From Kitasatospora atroaurantiaca (lineage in GTDB: Bacteria > Actinomycetota > Actinomycetes > Streptomycetales > Streptomycetaceae): a DNA stretch of 64,000 nt. The stretch spans positions 6,882,001 through 6,946,000 of the forward strand of contig NZ_VIVR01000001.1 of NCBI RefSeq assembly GCF_007828955.1, read 5' to 3'. Shown here piece after piece: positions 54,721 to 63,156 of this stretch (its first letter is position 1; each line of letters opens with the position of its first letter). Both the position numbers and the translations under genes were made by a program. The notes under the pieces were generated by a model. The model worked only from the letters and a program-made list of their open reading frames with translations, did not search any database and was not told the DNA's origin.

Positions 54721-55350
54721 TCAGCAGGCGAGCGCGAGAGCCGGCGGGCCGCGCCGGGGCGCGGGGGAGAGCACCACGTCCGCGCGGCGCGGCGGGGCCT
54801 GCTCCGCGTCCGGTACGGGTGTCAGAGTGGCCGGGCAGCTCGGCAGCGGCGAGCTGAGCAGCAGCGCCCGGTACGGAGCGGTCACCAGCCCGCCCAGCGC
54901 GCGCAGTGCCTCGGCGAGGCCGCAGAGCGCCGCGTCGCCGAGCCGCAGCCACAGGGCGGCGGCGAGGGCGAGCAGGACGTGGACCATCAGGACCAGCGCC
55001 TGCGCCGTACCGGGGGCGCTGGTGGCGAGGAAGGACCCGTCCACCGAACCGCCGCCGCAGACCAGCAGGTCGACGCCGTGGCTCGGCGCGGCACAGGCGT
55101 CCTGGCCCAGATTGAACGCCGTGTTGAGCAGCAGCTCGACCGGCATCAGGACGGCGCAGATGTGCAGGAGGCGGCGCTGCGTGCCCGAGGCGGCGAGCGC
55201 GACCAGGAAGACGGCCGCCGTCGCGGCGGCCACGAGCGAGAGCGGCAGCGGCCGCCCGGTGATGACGACCTGGCCGAGTGCGGACAGCGGAACGGCGAGC
55301 GCGGTGAACACCGCGGCCCGCAGAGCCCTGGTCGCCTGGTTGTCAGTCAT
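54721..55350 (-). CDS. Multi-span membrane protein of unknown function
   Basis: This 209-residue protein has four helices (about residues 10-30, 36-55, 65-82 and 113-135) and an outside loop with two cysteines (DACAAPSHGVDLLVCGGG) that could form a disulfide. The tail is Pro/Arg-rich and ends in Cys. It lies 147 bp upstream of the DsbA gene on the same strand. Its loop cysteines make it a possible client or partner, but this is inference. Confidence 0.6.
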   Translation of the reverse strand: MTDNQATRALRAAVFTALAVPLSALGQVVITGRPLPLSLVAAATAAVFLVALAASGTQRRLLHICAVLMPVELLLNTAFNLGQDACAAPSHGVDLLVCGGGSVDGSFLATSAPGTAQALVLMVHVLLALAAALWLRLGDAALCGLAEALRALGGLVTAPYRALLLSSPLPSCPATLTPVPDAEQAPPRRADVVLSPAPRRGPPALALAC

Positions 55351-55422
55351 CGTTCGGAGTATGTCACGGGCCCGCCGCTGGACACGAGGGTGCGTCGGCC
55401 CTGTAGTCCGGGCCGAGGAGGC

Positions 55423-56829
55423 TCACCCCCGGGTGAAGACGCCGTGGAAGCCGAACGGCACCGCGTGCGGCACCTCGGCCCGGGCCAGCTCGGTGAAGCC
55501 GGCGGCGTCCAGGACGAGCAGGAAGGAGGCGCCGCGAGCGGAGTCCAGCACCACCGAGAGCACCACGCCGTCGTCCTCGGCCGACTGCTGCGGAGCGGCG
55601 ACGAACACCGGCTCGCCCGGGTAGCAGCCCGGCTCGTACCAGATGATGGTCTCCCTGGCGGTGACGTCCAGTTTCACCAACTGGTCGAAGAAGTCGCCGC
55701 CCCGCCGGTCGTGGGAGCCGACGCCGTACGTGAAGCGGTAGTCGCGCCCGTTGTGCCGGGCGTAGTCGATCCGGGGCAGCTCCAGGGGCTCCTCGGAGAG
55801 CACCTCACGCGTGACGCCGCCGCCGTCGAGGCCGATCCGCAGCCGGGTCGGCAGTGCCTGCGGGACTTCGCCGCCGGCTCGCAGGCGGTCCAGGTAGAGC
55901 GCCCGGATGACCGAGGCGTCTCGGTACGCGCAGAGGTCGAGCACCAGCTCGCCGTCCTGCTCGAAGGCGTTGATGTGATGAAACGCGAAGAGGCTGTCCG
56001 TCCGGTGGACCGCACGCACGCTGCCGTCGCGCTGGTCGATCACCACCAGCTCGGTGCCGCGCGCCTGGTCCCAGTGGTAGTTCTCGATGAACGGGCGCCC
56101 GCTCAGCAGGAGCGCGAGCGGGTTGACCCGGAACGGGAACTCGGCCAGGACGACGTGGTTCTCGGTGATCGCGAAGCTGTGCATGTAGGAAGGGCGGTCC
56201 GAGTGGTGGCTGGTGATCAGCTCGCGGGTGAGACTGCCGGGCTTCTGGCGGTAGACGCGGTACTCGCTCCTGCGGCCGAACTTCAGGATGTAGTTGACCA
56301 GGTCGCCGGTGATGGGAGCCTGGTGGGGGTGCGCGGTGGTCACCTGCCCGTCCAGGTCGTCCTGGTAGCCGAGCACGCCCGCCGTGGCCAGGGTCTCCGG
56401 GTCGAACTCGACCGGCAGCGGAGTCTCGGTCAGGGCGACGAAGCGCTCACCGAACCGGGTGATGTTGACGTTGGCGTTCTCCGAGTCCCTGCGGGGTGTG
56501 AACACGGAGAACAGCCGGGCGAAGATCGAGCGGCACGGGTCGGTGGCGAACCCGCTGTAGCGCAGGACCTGTTCGTCGCGGGCGGCGCGGAGGCCCGGCG
56601 TGTCCAGGAAGCGGTTGGTGTACGAGACGCCGCTGTCGGAGATGCTGAAGCGGTGCAGCATGGCCTGCCCGTCGAACCAGTGCCGGAAGGACCGCTCGCC
56701 GGCCTCGAAGAGCGCCGGGCCGTTGCGCAGCAGGGTGCCCCGGAGCCAGTCGGGCAGCGTGCCGGACACGGGGAGTTGTACGTCCGCCACCTCGTTGCCG
56801 AGGCTGGTGATGCCGGCCAGATAGCTCAT
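55423..56829 (-). CDS. Carotenoid oxygenase-family protein
   Basis: This 468-residue protein has the four-His iron centre pattern of carotenoid cleavage dioxygenases: TTAHPHQAP, YMHSFAITENHVVL, FAFHHINAFE and the C-terminal GFHGVF. The N-terminus (LPDWLRGTLLRNGPALFEAG...HWFDGQAMLHRF) is also typical. Substrate could be a carotenoid, apocarotenoid or stilbene. The start at 56829 was preferred over a longer frame; AAAGGGA lies upstream. No carotenoid synthesis gene is in the window. Confidence 0.92.
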   Translation of the reverse strand: MSYLAGITSLGNEVADVQLPVSGTLPDWLRGTLLRNGPALFEAGERSFRHWFDGQAMLHRFSISDSGVSYTNRFLDTPGLRAARDEQVLRYSGFATDPCRSIFARLFSVFTPRRDSENANVNITRFGERFVALTETPLPVEFDPETLATAGVLGYQDDLDGQVTTAHPHQAPITGDLVNYILKFGRRSEYRVYRQKPGSLTRELITSHHSDRPSYMHSFAITENHVVLAEFPFRVNPLALLLSGRPFIENYHWDQARGTELVVIDQRDGSVRAVHRTDSLFAFHHINAFEQDGELVLDLCAYRDASVIRALYLDRLRAGGEVPQALPTRLRIGLDGGGVTREVLSEEPLELPRIDYARHNGRDYRFTYGVGSHDRRGGDFFDQLVKLDVTARETIIWYEPGCYPGEPVFVAAPQQSAEDDGVVLSVVLDSARGASFLLVLDAAGFTELARAEVPHAVPFGFHGVFTRG

Positions 56830-56990
56830 GGTGTCCCTTTCGCGCCTGCGCCCGTTGCCAACTGTCGGTGTATCAGAACATTTCTTCTCCGTCGGATGAA
56901 CCGATTCGTACGGTAGTTGGGAGTTGATCACTCGTCGGAGCGATCATCGGCGTCAACCGGGCTCTTTTCGGGCCGGGCGGTCGCGACGGA

Positions 56991-57458
56991 ATGCACAATC
57001 AGCCGATGGACGACGCCCCCGGCTGCCCGCCGCCCCCGCCGCCCGACCTGTGCATCTGCCCACCCACCGTCGAGCCGCCCACGCCACCTGCCCCACCCAC
57101 GCCGCCGAGCCCGCCCGACATTCCGACGCCGACCCCGCCGCCCGCTCCCAGTCCTCCTGCTCCGCCGAGCCCGGAACAGCCGCACGCCGCACCCACGGTC
57201 GCCGCTGCCGTCCCGCACCTGCCCAAGCCGTCCAAGTCGCCGGAGCGCGAGGTCACTTCGCCGCCCGCCGCGCCGACTCCGGTACCCGTGGTCGGAACGG
57301 CCGTCGCCGCACCGCTGCCCGCCCCTGTGCAGCCGGCGCCCCCGCTGACGCTCGACCCGGTGGTGTGGACGGTCGTCATGCTGGTCACCGTTCTCGTCCC
57401 GGCCGCGCTCGCCGCCGTCCTTCACCCGTTCCAGAACGTCACCCGGAGTCGCAGTTGA
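56991..57458 (+). CDS. Proline-rich single-span membrane protein
   Basis: This 155-residue protein is extremely Pro-rich over the first 110 residues, including GCPPPPPPDLCICPP with three cysteines. One C-terminal helix follows (VVWTVVMLVTVLVPAALAAVL). ATG 57006 is an alternative start. The stop overlaps a TTG start of another membrane protein. It is divergent from the carotenoid oxygenase gene. I do not recognise the family. Confidence 0.55.
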   Translation: MHNQPMDDAPGCPPPPPPDLCICPPTVEPPTPPAPPTPPSPPDIPTPTPPPAPSPPAPPSPEQPHAAPTVAAAVPHLPKPSKSPEREVTSPPAAPTPVPVVGTAVAAPLPAPVQPAPPLTLDPVVWTVVMLVTVLVPAALAAVLHPFQNVTRSRS

Positions 57459-57841
57459 ACCCCGCCCCGCTCATCGGCGCCGCCCTTGCGATCACCGTCG
57501 CCGTCGGCAGCCTCGCCACCGCGCAGCGCCTGCGCCCCGCCGTCCCGGAGGGCGAGGAGCCCGACTCGCCGCACCCCGCGCTGTCCACCATCGGCGCCGG
57601 CCTGCTCTCCGGCTTCGTGCTGCTCACCGGGTTCCTGGTGGCCACCGGCTGGGCCGCACACACCACCAAGGTCGTCCCGCCGATCGGCCTGTACGCCGCC
57701 GATGCGGCCGCCGGGTTCGCGGTGCTGCTCTACCCCTCGCTGGCCGGCCTGCCGTTCACCGCACGGCACTCCGCTGCCGTCGCCTTCTTCGGCGCCCTGG
57801 TGGGCTACACCCTCTCGCTGGCGGTCCAGCTCCGGCCCTAG
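57455..57841 (+). CDS. Small multi-span membrane protein, TTG start
   Basis: The likely start is TTG at 57455 behind GGAG, overlapping the stop of the Pro-rich gene by four bases, giving 128 residues. Four helices are visible (APLIGAALAITVAVGSLA, LSTIGAGLLSGFVLLTGFLVATGWA, IGLYAADAAAGFAVLLYPSLAG and SAAVAFFGALVGYTLSLAV). The two genes probably make one membrane complex. Function unknown. A palindrome (copy 5) follows. Confidence 0.6.
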   Translation: MNPAPLIGAALAITVAVGSLATAQRLRPAVPEGEEPDSPHPALSTIGAGLLSGFVLLTGFLVATGWAAHTTKVVPPIGLYAADAAAGFAVLLYPSLAGLPFTARHSAAVAFFGALVGYTLSLAVQLRP

Positions 57842-57884
57842 CGGCTCCGCCATCAGGTCGGTAACCGATCAGGAAGGGGCATCC

Positions 57885-57962
57885 CAGGGGCGCGAGGAAC
57901 TGCGCGAAGCGGTAGGGCACGGGTCGGTGCCTTCCGATCTCGCGCAGTTCCCCGCGCCCCTG
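57885..57962. repeat. Dispersed palindrome, copy 5
   Basis: The ends are CAGGGGCGCGAGGAACTGCG and GCGCAGTTCCCCGCGCCCCTG-like bases, with one change in the left arm. It has the same left flank (GAAGGGGCATCCC) as copy 4. It lies between two plus-strand genes. Confidence 0.85.
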
Positions 57963-58038
57963 TGGTTACCCCGCTGACGCTCGTGGCGGCATAGCCTGGC
58001 TACAGACCTTCGAACGCACCACGAAGGGTGAGCGCAGC

Positions 58039-58875
58039 ATGTCGCACAAGGCGCTTCCGGCCACGGGGGAGCTGCTGGCGGCCCGGATCGCCGAGCAGGC
58101 CGAGGTGCTGGCAGGGCTGGAGCCGGCGGTCCGGGCCGACGAGCCGGACGCGGTGCACCAGATGCGGGTCGCCTGCCGCAGGCTGCGCAGCGCGCTGCGC
58201 GCGTACGGGCCGCCGCTCGCGGCCCCCGAGCGGGAGCTCAAGTGGCTCGGCTCGGTGCTGGGCGGCGCGCGGGACTGCGAGGTGCTGGGCGCGCTGCTCA
58301 CCGAACGGGCCCGTGAGCTGCCGCCGGAGTGCGAACCGGAAGAGCTGGCGGCGCGGATCACCGAGTGGTCGCACGAGCGTTACGTACGGGCCTGGCCGCA
58401 GGTCCTCGAGGGGCTGGACAGCCCGCGCTACCGCGCGCTGCTGGCGACCCTGCGGGAGCTGGCGGCCGACCCGCCGTCCGGGAAGGGGCTGCCGCCCCTG
58501 AGGAAGCTGATCCGCCGGGCGCAGCGCCGTACGGCGGCGCGGATCAAGGCCGCTCGGCGGGCTGCGCCGGGCGTGGAGACCGACCGCGAGCTGCACGAGG
58601 CCCGTAAGGCCGCCAAGTGGGCCCGCTATCTGGGCGAGACGGCCGGCCGCCCCGCCCGGCGCTTCACGGCCAGGATGAAGGCCCTCCAGGAGGTGCTGGG
58701 CACCCACCAGGACGCCGTGGTCGCCCGCGAAGCCCTGTACGAGCTCGGCCGCGCGGGTGGCCACGGCTTCGGCTACGGAGTGCTGTACGGCGAGCAGCTC
58801 GCCGTGGCCGAGCGAGCCCGCGAACAGCTGCCCGAGGTCTGGCGGCGGGCGAAGAAGCCGCCCCGCTTCCGGTGA
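58039..58875 (+). CDS. CHAD-domain protein
   Basis: This 278-residue protein has the CHAD pattern of conserved histidines and basic helices: EPDAVHQMRVACRRLRSALRAYG, then DRELHEARKAAKWARYLGE, then LGTHQDAVVAREAL. CHAD domains bind polyphosphate. No CYTH partner lies next to it. The ATG follows AAGGGTGAGCG. Confidence 0.93.
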   Translation: MSHKALPATGELLAARIAEQAEVLAGLEPAVRADEPDAVHQMRVACRRLRSALRAYGPPLAAPERELKWLGSVLGGARDCEVLGALLTERARELPPECEPEELAARITEWSHERYVRAWPQVLEGLDSPRYRALLATLRELAADPPSGKGLPPLRKLIRRAQRRTAARIKAARRAAPGVETDRELHEARKAAKWARYLGETAGRPARRFTARMKALQEVLGTHQDAVVAREALYELGRAGGHGFGYGVLYGEQLAVAERAREQLPEVWRRAKKPPRFR

Positions 58876-58889
58876 GCCGCCGCCCCGGT

Positions 58890-59636
58890 TCAGTCCCGCC
58901 GCACCGGGAGTCCGGCCACCTCGGCCGCCGTGCCGAGCAGATCGCGCAGCATCCCGGTGGTGAGCCGCCCGGTGTTGGTGTTGCGCGGGCTGACGTGGAA
59001 GCAGCCGAAGAGCTCCAGCGGCGGGCCGCCGTCGGTGGCCCGCAGGGTCACCCGGGCCCCGTGCCCGAAGACCGGGCGCGGCCGGGGCAGCTCCCACCCC
59101 GCTGCCGCCAGCGCGGGCAGCAGCGCCTGCCAGGCGAATCCGCCCAGGGCGACCACCGCCCGCACGGTGGGCCGCAGGAACGTCAACTCCCGGGCGATCC
59201 ACGGGCGGCAGGTGTCCCGCTCCAGCACGGTCGGCTTGTTGTCGGGCGGCGCGCAGCGGACGGGATCGGTGATCCGGACCCCGTACAGCTCGAGGCCGTC
59301 GTCGCGGCTGGTCGCGGTGGGCTGGGAGGCCAGGCCCAGTTCGTGGAGCGCGGCGTAGAGCAGATCGCCGGACGGGTCGCCGGTGAAGATCCGTCCGGTC
59401 CGGTTGGCGCCGTGTGCGGCGGGGGCGAGCCCGACCAGGACGAGCGCCGCGTCCGGCGGCCCGAAGCCGGGGATCGGCCTGGCCCAGTACTCCCAGTCCA
59501 GGTACGCCCGGCGCTTGACCCGGGCGGCCTCCTCCCGCCAGCTCACCAGCCGAGGGCAGGCCCGGCAGCCGGTCACCGCGGCGTCCAGCTCGGCCAGGCT
59601 GCCGGCGTCCGCCACCGCGTCGGGGTGCTGTTCCAT
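58890..59636 (-). CDS. Family 5-like (UdgB) uracil-DNA glycosylase
   Basis: This 248-residue protein has the motif GLAPAAHGANRTGRIFTGDPSGDLLY, where family 5 enzymes lack the usual catalytic Asp/Asn. It has four cysteines for an Fe-S cluster (CRACPRL, then VRCAPPDNK...RDTCRPW) and a C-terminal FHVSPRNTNTGRL. It removes uracil or deaminated bases from DNA. The start at 59636 has AGGA upstream. It is convergent with the CHAD gene. Confidence 0.92.
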   Translation of the reverse strand: MEQHPDAVADAGSLAELDAAVTGCRACPRLVSWREEAARVKRRAYLDWEYWARPIPGFGPPDAALVLVGLAPAAHGANRTGRIFTGDPSGDLLYAALHELGLASQPTATSRDDGLELYGVRITDPVRCAPPDNKPTVLERDTCRPWIARELTFLRPTVRAVVALGGFAWQALLPALAAAGWELPRPRPVFGHGARVTLRATDGGPPLELFGCFHVSPRNTNTGRLTTGMLRDLLGTAAEVAGLPVRRD

Positions 59637-59711
59637 GGCGCCGATCCTAGGCACGCGTTGCGGAGTAGCGTGGAATGCGACAGCGGGGTTCGGGTTCCCG
59701 AGGTGACGGCG

Positions 59712-60635
59712 ATGATCGTTCTTGATGCGATTCTGGGGCTAGTCATAGTGGCCGCGGTCTGGGCCGGGCTCAGTATCCGGGTGGTCCAGCAGTGGCAGCG
59801 CGGGGTGGTCTTCCGCTTCGGACGGGTACGCGAGAATCTGCGCCAGCCCGGGCTGGTCATGCTGATGCCGGTCGCGGACCGGATCAGGCGGGTGAACGTG
59901 CAGATCGTCACCATGCCGATCCCCGCTCAGGAGGGCATCACCCGCGACAACGTGACGGTACGGGTCGACGCGGTGGTGTACTTCAAGGTGGTCGACCCCG
60001 TACGGGCGACCGTGAATGTCCAGGACTACCAGTTCGCCATCTCGCAGGTCGCCCAGACCTCGCTGCGGTCGATCATCGGCAAGAGCGAGCTGGACGATCT
60101 GCTGGCCAACCGTGAGCCGATCAACCAGGGGCTGGAGCTGATGCTGGACAGCCCCGCGCTCGGCTGGGGCATCCAGATCGACCGGGTGGAGATCAAGGAC
60201 GTCGCCCTGCCCGAGTCGATGAAGCGCTCGATGGCCCGCCAGGCCGAGGCCGACCGCGAGCGGCGGGCCCGGATCATCACCGCGGACGGCGAGTACCAGG
60301 CCTCGGCGCGGCTCTCCGAGGCTGCCACGATCATGAGCGCCGCTCCGGCGGCACTCCAACTGCGGTTGTTGCAGACGGTGGTGGAGGTCGCGGCCGAGAA
60401 GAACTCGACCCTGGTCCTGCCCTTCCCGGTCGAGCTGCTGCGCTTCCTGGACAGCGCCACCAAGTCCACGGACGCCGAGCGGGCCCGGGCCGACGGCGGG
60501 AAGCCGTCGGAGGAGGCCGCCCCGCCGCGCGGCGTCGAGCAGCTGGAGCTGCCCGCGCTCGACGAGGTCCTGGCCCGCTCGCCGCTGGACGGGTTGGAGC
60601 CGGTGAAGCCTCCGGATCCCCCGCCGGAGTCCTGA
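59712..60635 (+). CDS. SPFH-domain slipin (stomatin-like) membrane protein
   Basis: This 307-residue protein has one N-terminal helix (LDAILGLVIVAAVWAGLSI), then a band-7 domain (VVQQWQRGVVFRFGRVRENLRQPGL...GITRDNVTVRVDAVVYFKVVDP). A coiled-coil ARIITADGEYQASARL region and a Pro/Glu-rich tail follow. Slipins scaffold membrane microdomains. ATG 59712 (GAGG seven bases before it) was preferred over GTG 59703. No NfeD partner is adjacent. Confidence 0.92.
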   Translation: MIVLDAILGLVIVAAVWAGLSIRVVQQWQRGVVFRFGRVRENLRQPGLVMLMPVADRIRRVNVQIVTMPIPAQEGITRDNVTVRVDAVVYFKVVDPVRATVNVQDYQFAISQVAQTSLRSIIGKSELDDLLANREPINQGLELMLDSPALGWGIQIDRVEIKDVALPESMKRSMARQAEADRERRARIITADGEYQASARLSEAATIMSAAPAALQLRLLQTVVEVAAEKNSTLVLPFPVELLRFLDSATKSTDAERARADGGKPSEEAAPPRGVEQLELPALDEVLARSPLDGLEPVKPPDPPPES

Positions 60636-60736
60636 GCCCTGAGGTGTCGAAGCCTCGGTGTCGAGGTGGCGGCAGCGCCGGGCCCGGACCAGGATGGACT
60701 AACAGGGGGTGTGCACCCACGTCAGGAGGCCTGACA

Positions 60737-61159
60737 ATGACCACCGCGAAAGAGATCATGCACCCCGGGGCCGAGTGCGTCCGGGAGCACGAGACCCTGG
60801 CCGACGCGGCCCGGATCATGAAGGAACGGGACGTCGGCGCACTGCCGATCTGCGGGGAGAACGACAAGCTGCTGGGGATCCTCACCGACCGGGACATCGT
60901 CCTCAAGTGCGTCGCCCAGGGCCTGGACCCGAGCCGGCTCACGGCGGGCGAGGTCGCGCAGGGGCGGCCGATGGTGGTGGAGGCGGACGAGGACGTGGAG
61001 CAGGTCCTGCGGATCATGGAGCAGCACCTGGTCCGCCGGCTCCCCGTGATCAACCACCCGGAGCACAAGCTGGTCGGCATGATCAGCGAGGCCGACATCG
61101 CGCGGGGTATGCCGCAGGAGAGGGTGGCCGAGTTCGTCACCGCGATCTGCGCCGAGTGA
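60737..61159 (+). CDS. Two-CBS-domain protein
   Basis: This 140-residue protein is only a CBS pair: EIMHPGAECVREHETLADAARIMKERDVGALPICGENDKLLGILTDRDIV, then VLRIMEQHLVRRLPVINHPEHKLVGMISEADIA. Such stand-alone pairs bind adenine nucleotides and sense energy or stress. A perfect AGGAGG lies before the ATG. Confidence 0.95.
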   Translation: MTTAKEIMHPGAECVREHETLADAARIMKERDVGALPICGENDKLLGILTDRDIVLKCVAQGLDPSRLTAGEVAQGRPMVVEADEDVEQVLRIMEQHLVRRLPVINHPEHKLVGMISEADIARGMPQERVAEFVTAICAE

Positions 61160-61173
61160 CGAGGACACGACCA

Positions 61174-61203
61174 GGGGCGCCGGGCCGTCGGGCCGGGCGC
61201 CCC
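61174..61203 (+). terminator. Terminator between the CBS and SGNH genes
   Basis: GGGGCGCCGGGCC (61174-61186) pairs with GGCCGGGCGCCCC (61191-61203) with one mismatch and a GTCG loop. It lies between convergent genes. Confidence 0.75.
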
Positions 61204-61232
61204 GTTCTGTGAGCGTGGGAGCTCTGCGAGGC

Positions 61233-62111
61233 TCAGAGCTTCGCGAGGAAGGTGTCCGCGATCACCTGGTAGCCCGCGTCGTTGGCGTGGATGTCCCCGC
61301 GGGCCATGTTGGTCCACTGCATGATCCGCGCCACGTTGAGCGGCACCTGCTGCCCGTTCAACGGCACCAGCGGGAGGAACTCGTTCGTACGGAAGGCCCC
61401 GGCCACATCGGCGGTGGGCACTCCGTGGACGGCGTCGGAGAGGCCTAGGGTGGCGTTGAGCGCGTCCGCGAGCGGTACGGACAGCGTGGCCAGCGCCTTC
61501 CCCTGATCACCCGTCAGCCAGGCGGCCAGGAACGGGTCGTAGAGGTTCATGCCGACGATCCGGGTGTGCGGGCCGGCCGCCGCCCTGAGCTGGTCGAGGA
61601 TGGTGCCGAGGCCCGTGCGGACCTTGCCGATACCGGCGAGCGCGCACGGCAGGTCGACGTTCCCGCCGGCCAGGCAGCCGTTGACGTCGTTGGCGCCGAT
61701 GTCCAGCGTCACGACCACCCGCTGCCCGTGGTGGTGACGCAGGAAGTCCACCGCCTCGGCGAGTTGGGCGCCCGCGTACGGGTGCGGGTACGGGCAGCCC
61801 CCGCCGATCATGGTGGTGGTGGACTCGCCCGGGCAGCCGAGGTCGACGAAGTCGAAGGCCCGCCCCGAGGCCGCTGCCCGCGCCGCGAGCGTACGGGCGA
61901 TGTCCTGGGCGTAGCCGCGGCCGGTGACATGCCCGCCGCCCGGCAGGGACTGGTAGCCGGCGGCCAGGGAGTCGCCCAGTGCGAGGTAGTAGCGGGGCGT
62001 GGAGGCGTCGGCGGCCGAGGCGGGTGCGGAGGAGAAGCCGACCAGTGCGGCGGCGGCGAGCAGCGCCGCCACCACGGTGAGCCGGACGTGTCTGAGCAGG
62101 CGTGAGCGCAT
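61233..62111 (-). CDS. Secreted SGNH/GDSL-type hydrolase
   Basis: This 292-residue protein has a signal peptide (LTVVAALLAAAALVGFSSAPASA). The esterase blocks are YLALGDSLAAGYQ (nucleophile Ser), TLDIGANDVNGC (block III, Asn of GAND) and DIHANDAGYQVIAD (catalytic Asp and His). Cysteine pairs suggest disulfides. Substrate (lipid, acetyl ester) unknown. Confidence 0.92.
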   Translation of the reverse strand: MRSRLLRHVRLTVVAALLAAAALVGFSSAPASAADASTPRYYLALGDSLAAGYQSLPGGGHVTGRGYAQDIARTLAARAAASGRAFDFVDLGCPGESTTTMIGGGCPYPHPYAGAQLAEAVDFLRHHHGQRVVVTLDIGANDVNGCLAGGNVDLPCALAGIGKVRTGLGTILDQLRAAAGPHTRIVGMNLYDPFLAAWLTGDQGKALATLSVPLADALNATLGLSDAVHGVPTADVAGAFRTNEFLPLVPLNGQQVPLNVARIMQWTNMARGDIHANDAGYQVIADTFLAKL

Positions 62112-62215
62112 GAACCCTCCAACGGAGCCGGGTGATTGGGCTCCGGCGAGGCTACTGCGCGGTAGGGCGGGGGAGTAGGGGTTGCGCAGGACTGCGCGGG
62201 ATTGCCGGGCCCTGC

Positions 62216-62629
62216 TCAGCCGGGGAACGCGTACACCGTCGTCGCGTGCGCCGCCGGCTCCTCCTCGCCCTCTGCCGTCAGGGTGATGTCCAGGAACGCG
62301 AGCCGACGCCCCAACTTGCCGACCCGGGCCGTCACCAGAACGTCCGAGCCGAGCACCGCGCGCTGAAAGGTCGTCGACTGCTGAACCGTCGTCATCGGCC
62401 CGAAGCCGCCACGCGCGGCGGACACCGCGATCACGCTCGCGGTGTCCGCGGCGGCCATCATCGCCTGGCCGGACAGCCCGCCGCCCTCCCGGGCCAGCTG
62501 GTCCGACCAGGGCAGCCGCAGCACGGCGTGCCGCTCACCGGTTTCGGTCACCGACAGCCCGAGTGCCTGCACCCACGGGGCGAAGTTGTCGGCCAGGATC
62601 TTGTCTGCCTCGGCGGCGGAGAGAGTCAC
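62216..62629 (-). CDS. PaaI-family hot-dog thioesterase-like protein
   Basis: This 137-residue protein shows the hot-dog pattern LSGQAMMAAADTASVIAVSA and FGPMTTVQQSTTFQRAVLGSDVLVTARVGKLGRRLAFLDITL, typical of PaaI thioesterases. The start is GTG. It probably hydrolyses an acyl- or aryl-CoA. Confidence 0.85.
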   Translation of the reverse strand: MTLSAAEADKILADNFAPWVQALGLSVTETGERHAVLRLPWSDQLAREGGGLSGQAMMAAADTASVIAVSAARGGFGPMTTVQQSTTFQRAVLGSDVLVTARVGKLGRRLAFLDITLTAEGEEEPAAHATTVYAFPG

Positions 62630-62728
62630 GAGGCCATTGTGCGGGGCGAATTGACGGGCACGCCAGACCCGGGCGGGTAGCCCTCGCCAACGGGCGCCGC
62701 GGTGTTGATCCCGGCCCGGTCGGTTGCG

Positions 62729-63103
62729 CTACGGCCGGCTGCGCCTGAGCCGTTCCGCGAGGACGGCGGCATGGCTGTGATCGAGATCGCGGGTGGCGGT
62801 CAGCAGCGTCACGGGTTGGCCCGCGGCGAGTTCCTGCAGGCCCTGCAGAGCCTCCTGGTGCTCCGGATCGCGGAGTTCGGCAAGGTAGCGGCGACGGAAC
62901 TCCTCGAAACGCTCGGGGGCGTGGCCGTACCAGCGGCGCAGCTCGGTCGACGGAGCGATGTCGCGGAGCCATGCATCGAGACGGGCGTCCTCCTTGCGAA
63001 GGCCGCGCGGCCAGATCCGGTCCACCAGCACCCGCTTCCGGGAGCCGTCCTCGGACTCGCCGGGGTACACCCTTCCGTACGTCACGTCAGCTGTCCTGTT
63101 CAT
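62729..63103 (-). CDS. DUF488 family protein
   Basis: This 124-residue protein carries the DUF488 core RVLVDRIWPRGLRKEDARLDAWLRDIAPS and RYLAELRDPEHQEALQGLQELA. The family function is unknown. It lies between the thioesterase and the Fe-S oxidoreductase on the same strand. Confidence 0.9.
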   Translation of the reverse strand: MNRTADVTYGRVYPGESEDGSRKRVLVDRIWPRGLRKEDARLDAWLRDIAPSTELRRWYGHAPERFEEFRRRYLAELRDPEHQEALQGLQELAAGQPVTLLTATRDLDHSHAAVLAERLRRSRP

Positions 63104-63156
63104 CCGACCTCCAGTTGCGTATGGCCCGGGCGGGACTCACCATCGGTTGCAGGCTG

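Noticed and set aside
53674..56916. A 1080-codon plus-strand frame
   Set aside because: It is antisense to the DsbA, membrane and carotenoid oxygenase genes, which all have clear motifs and ribosome sites.
59672..59696. GGAAT-N17-GTT upstream of the slipin gene as a SigR promoter
   Set aside because: The spacing is 17 rather than 18-19, and GTT is only about 16 bases from the start codon.
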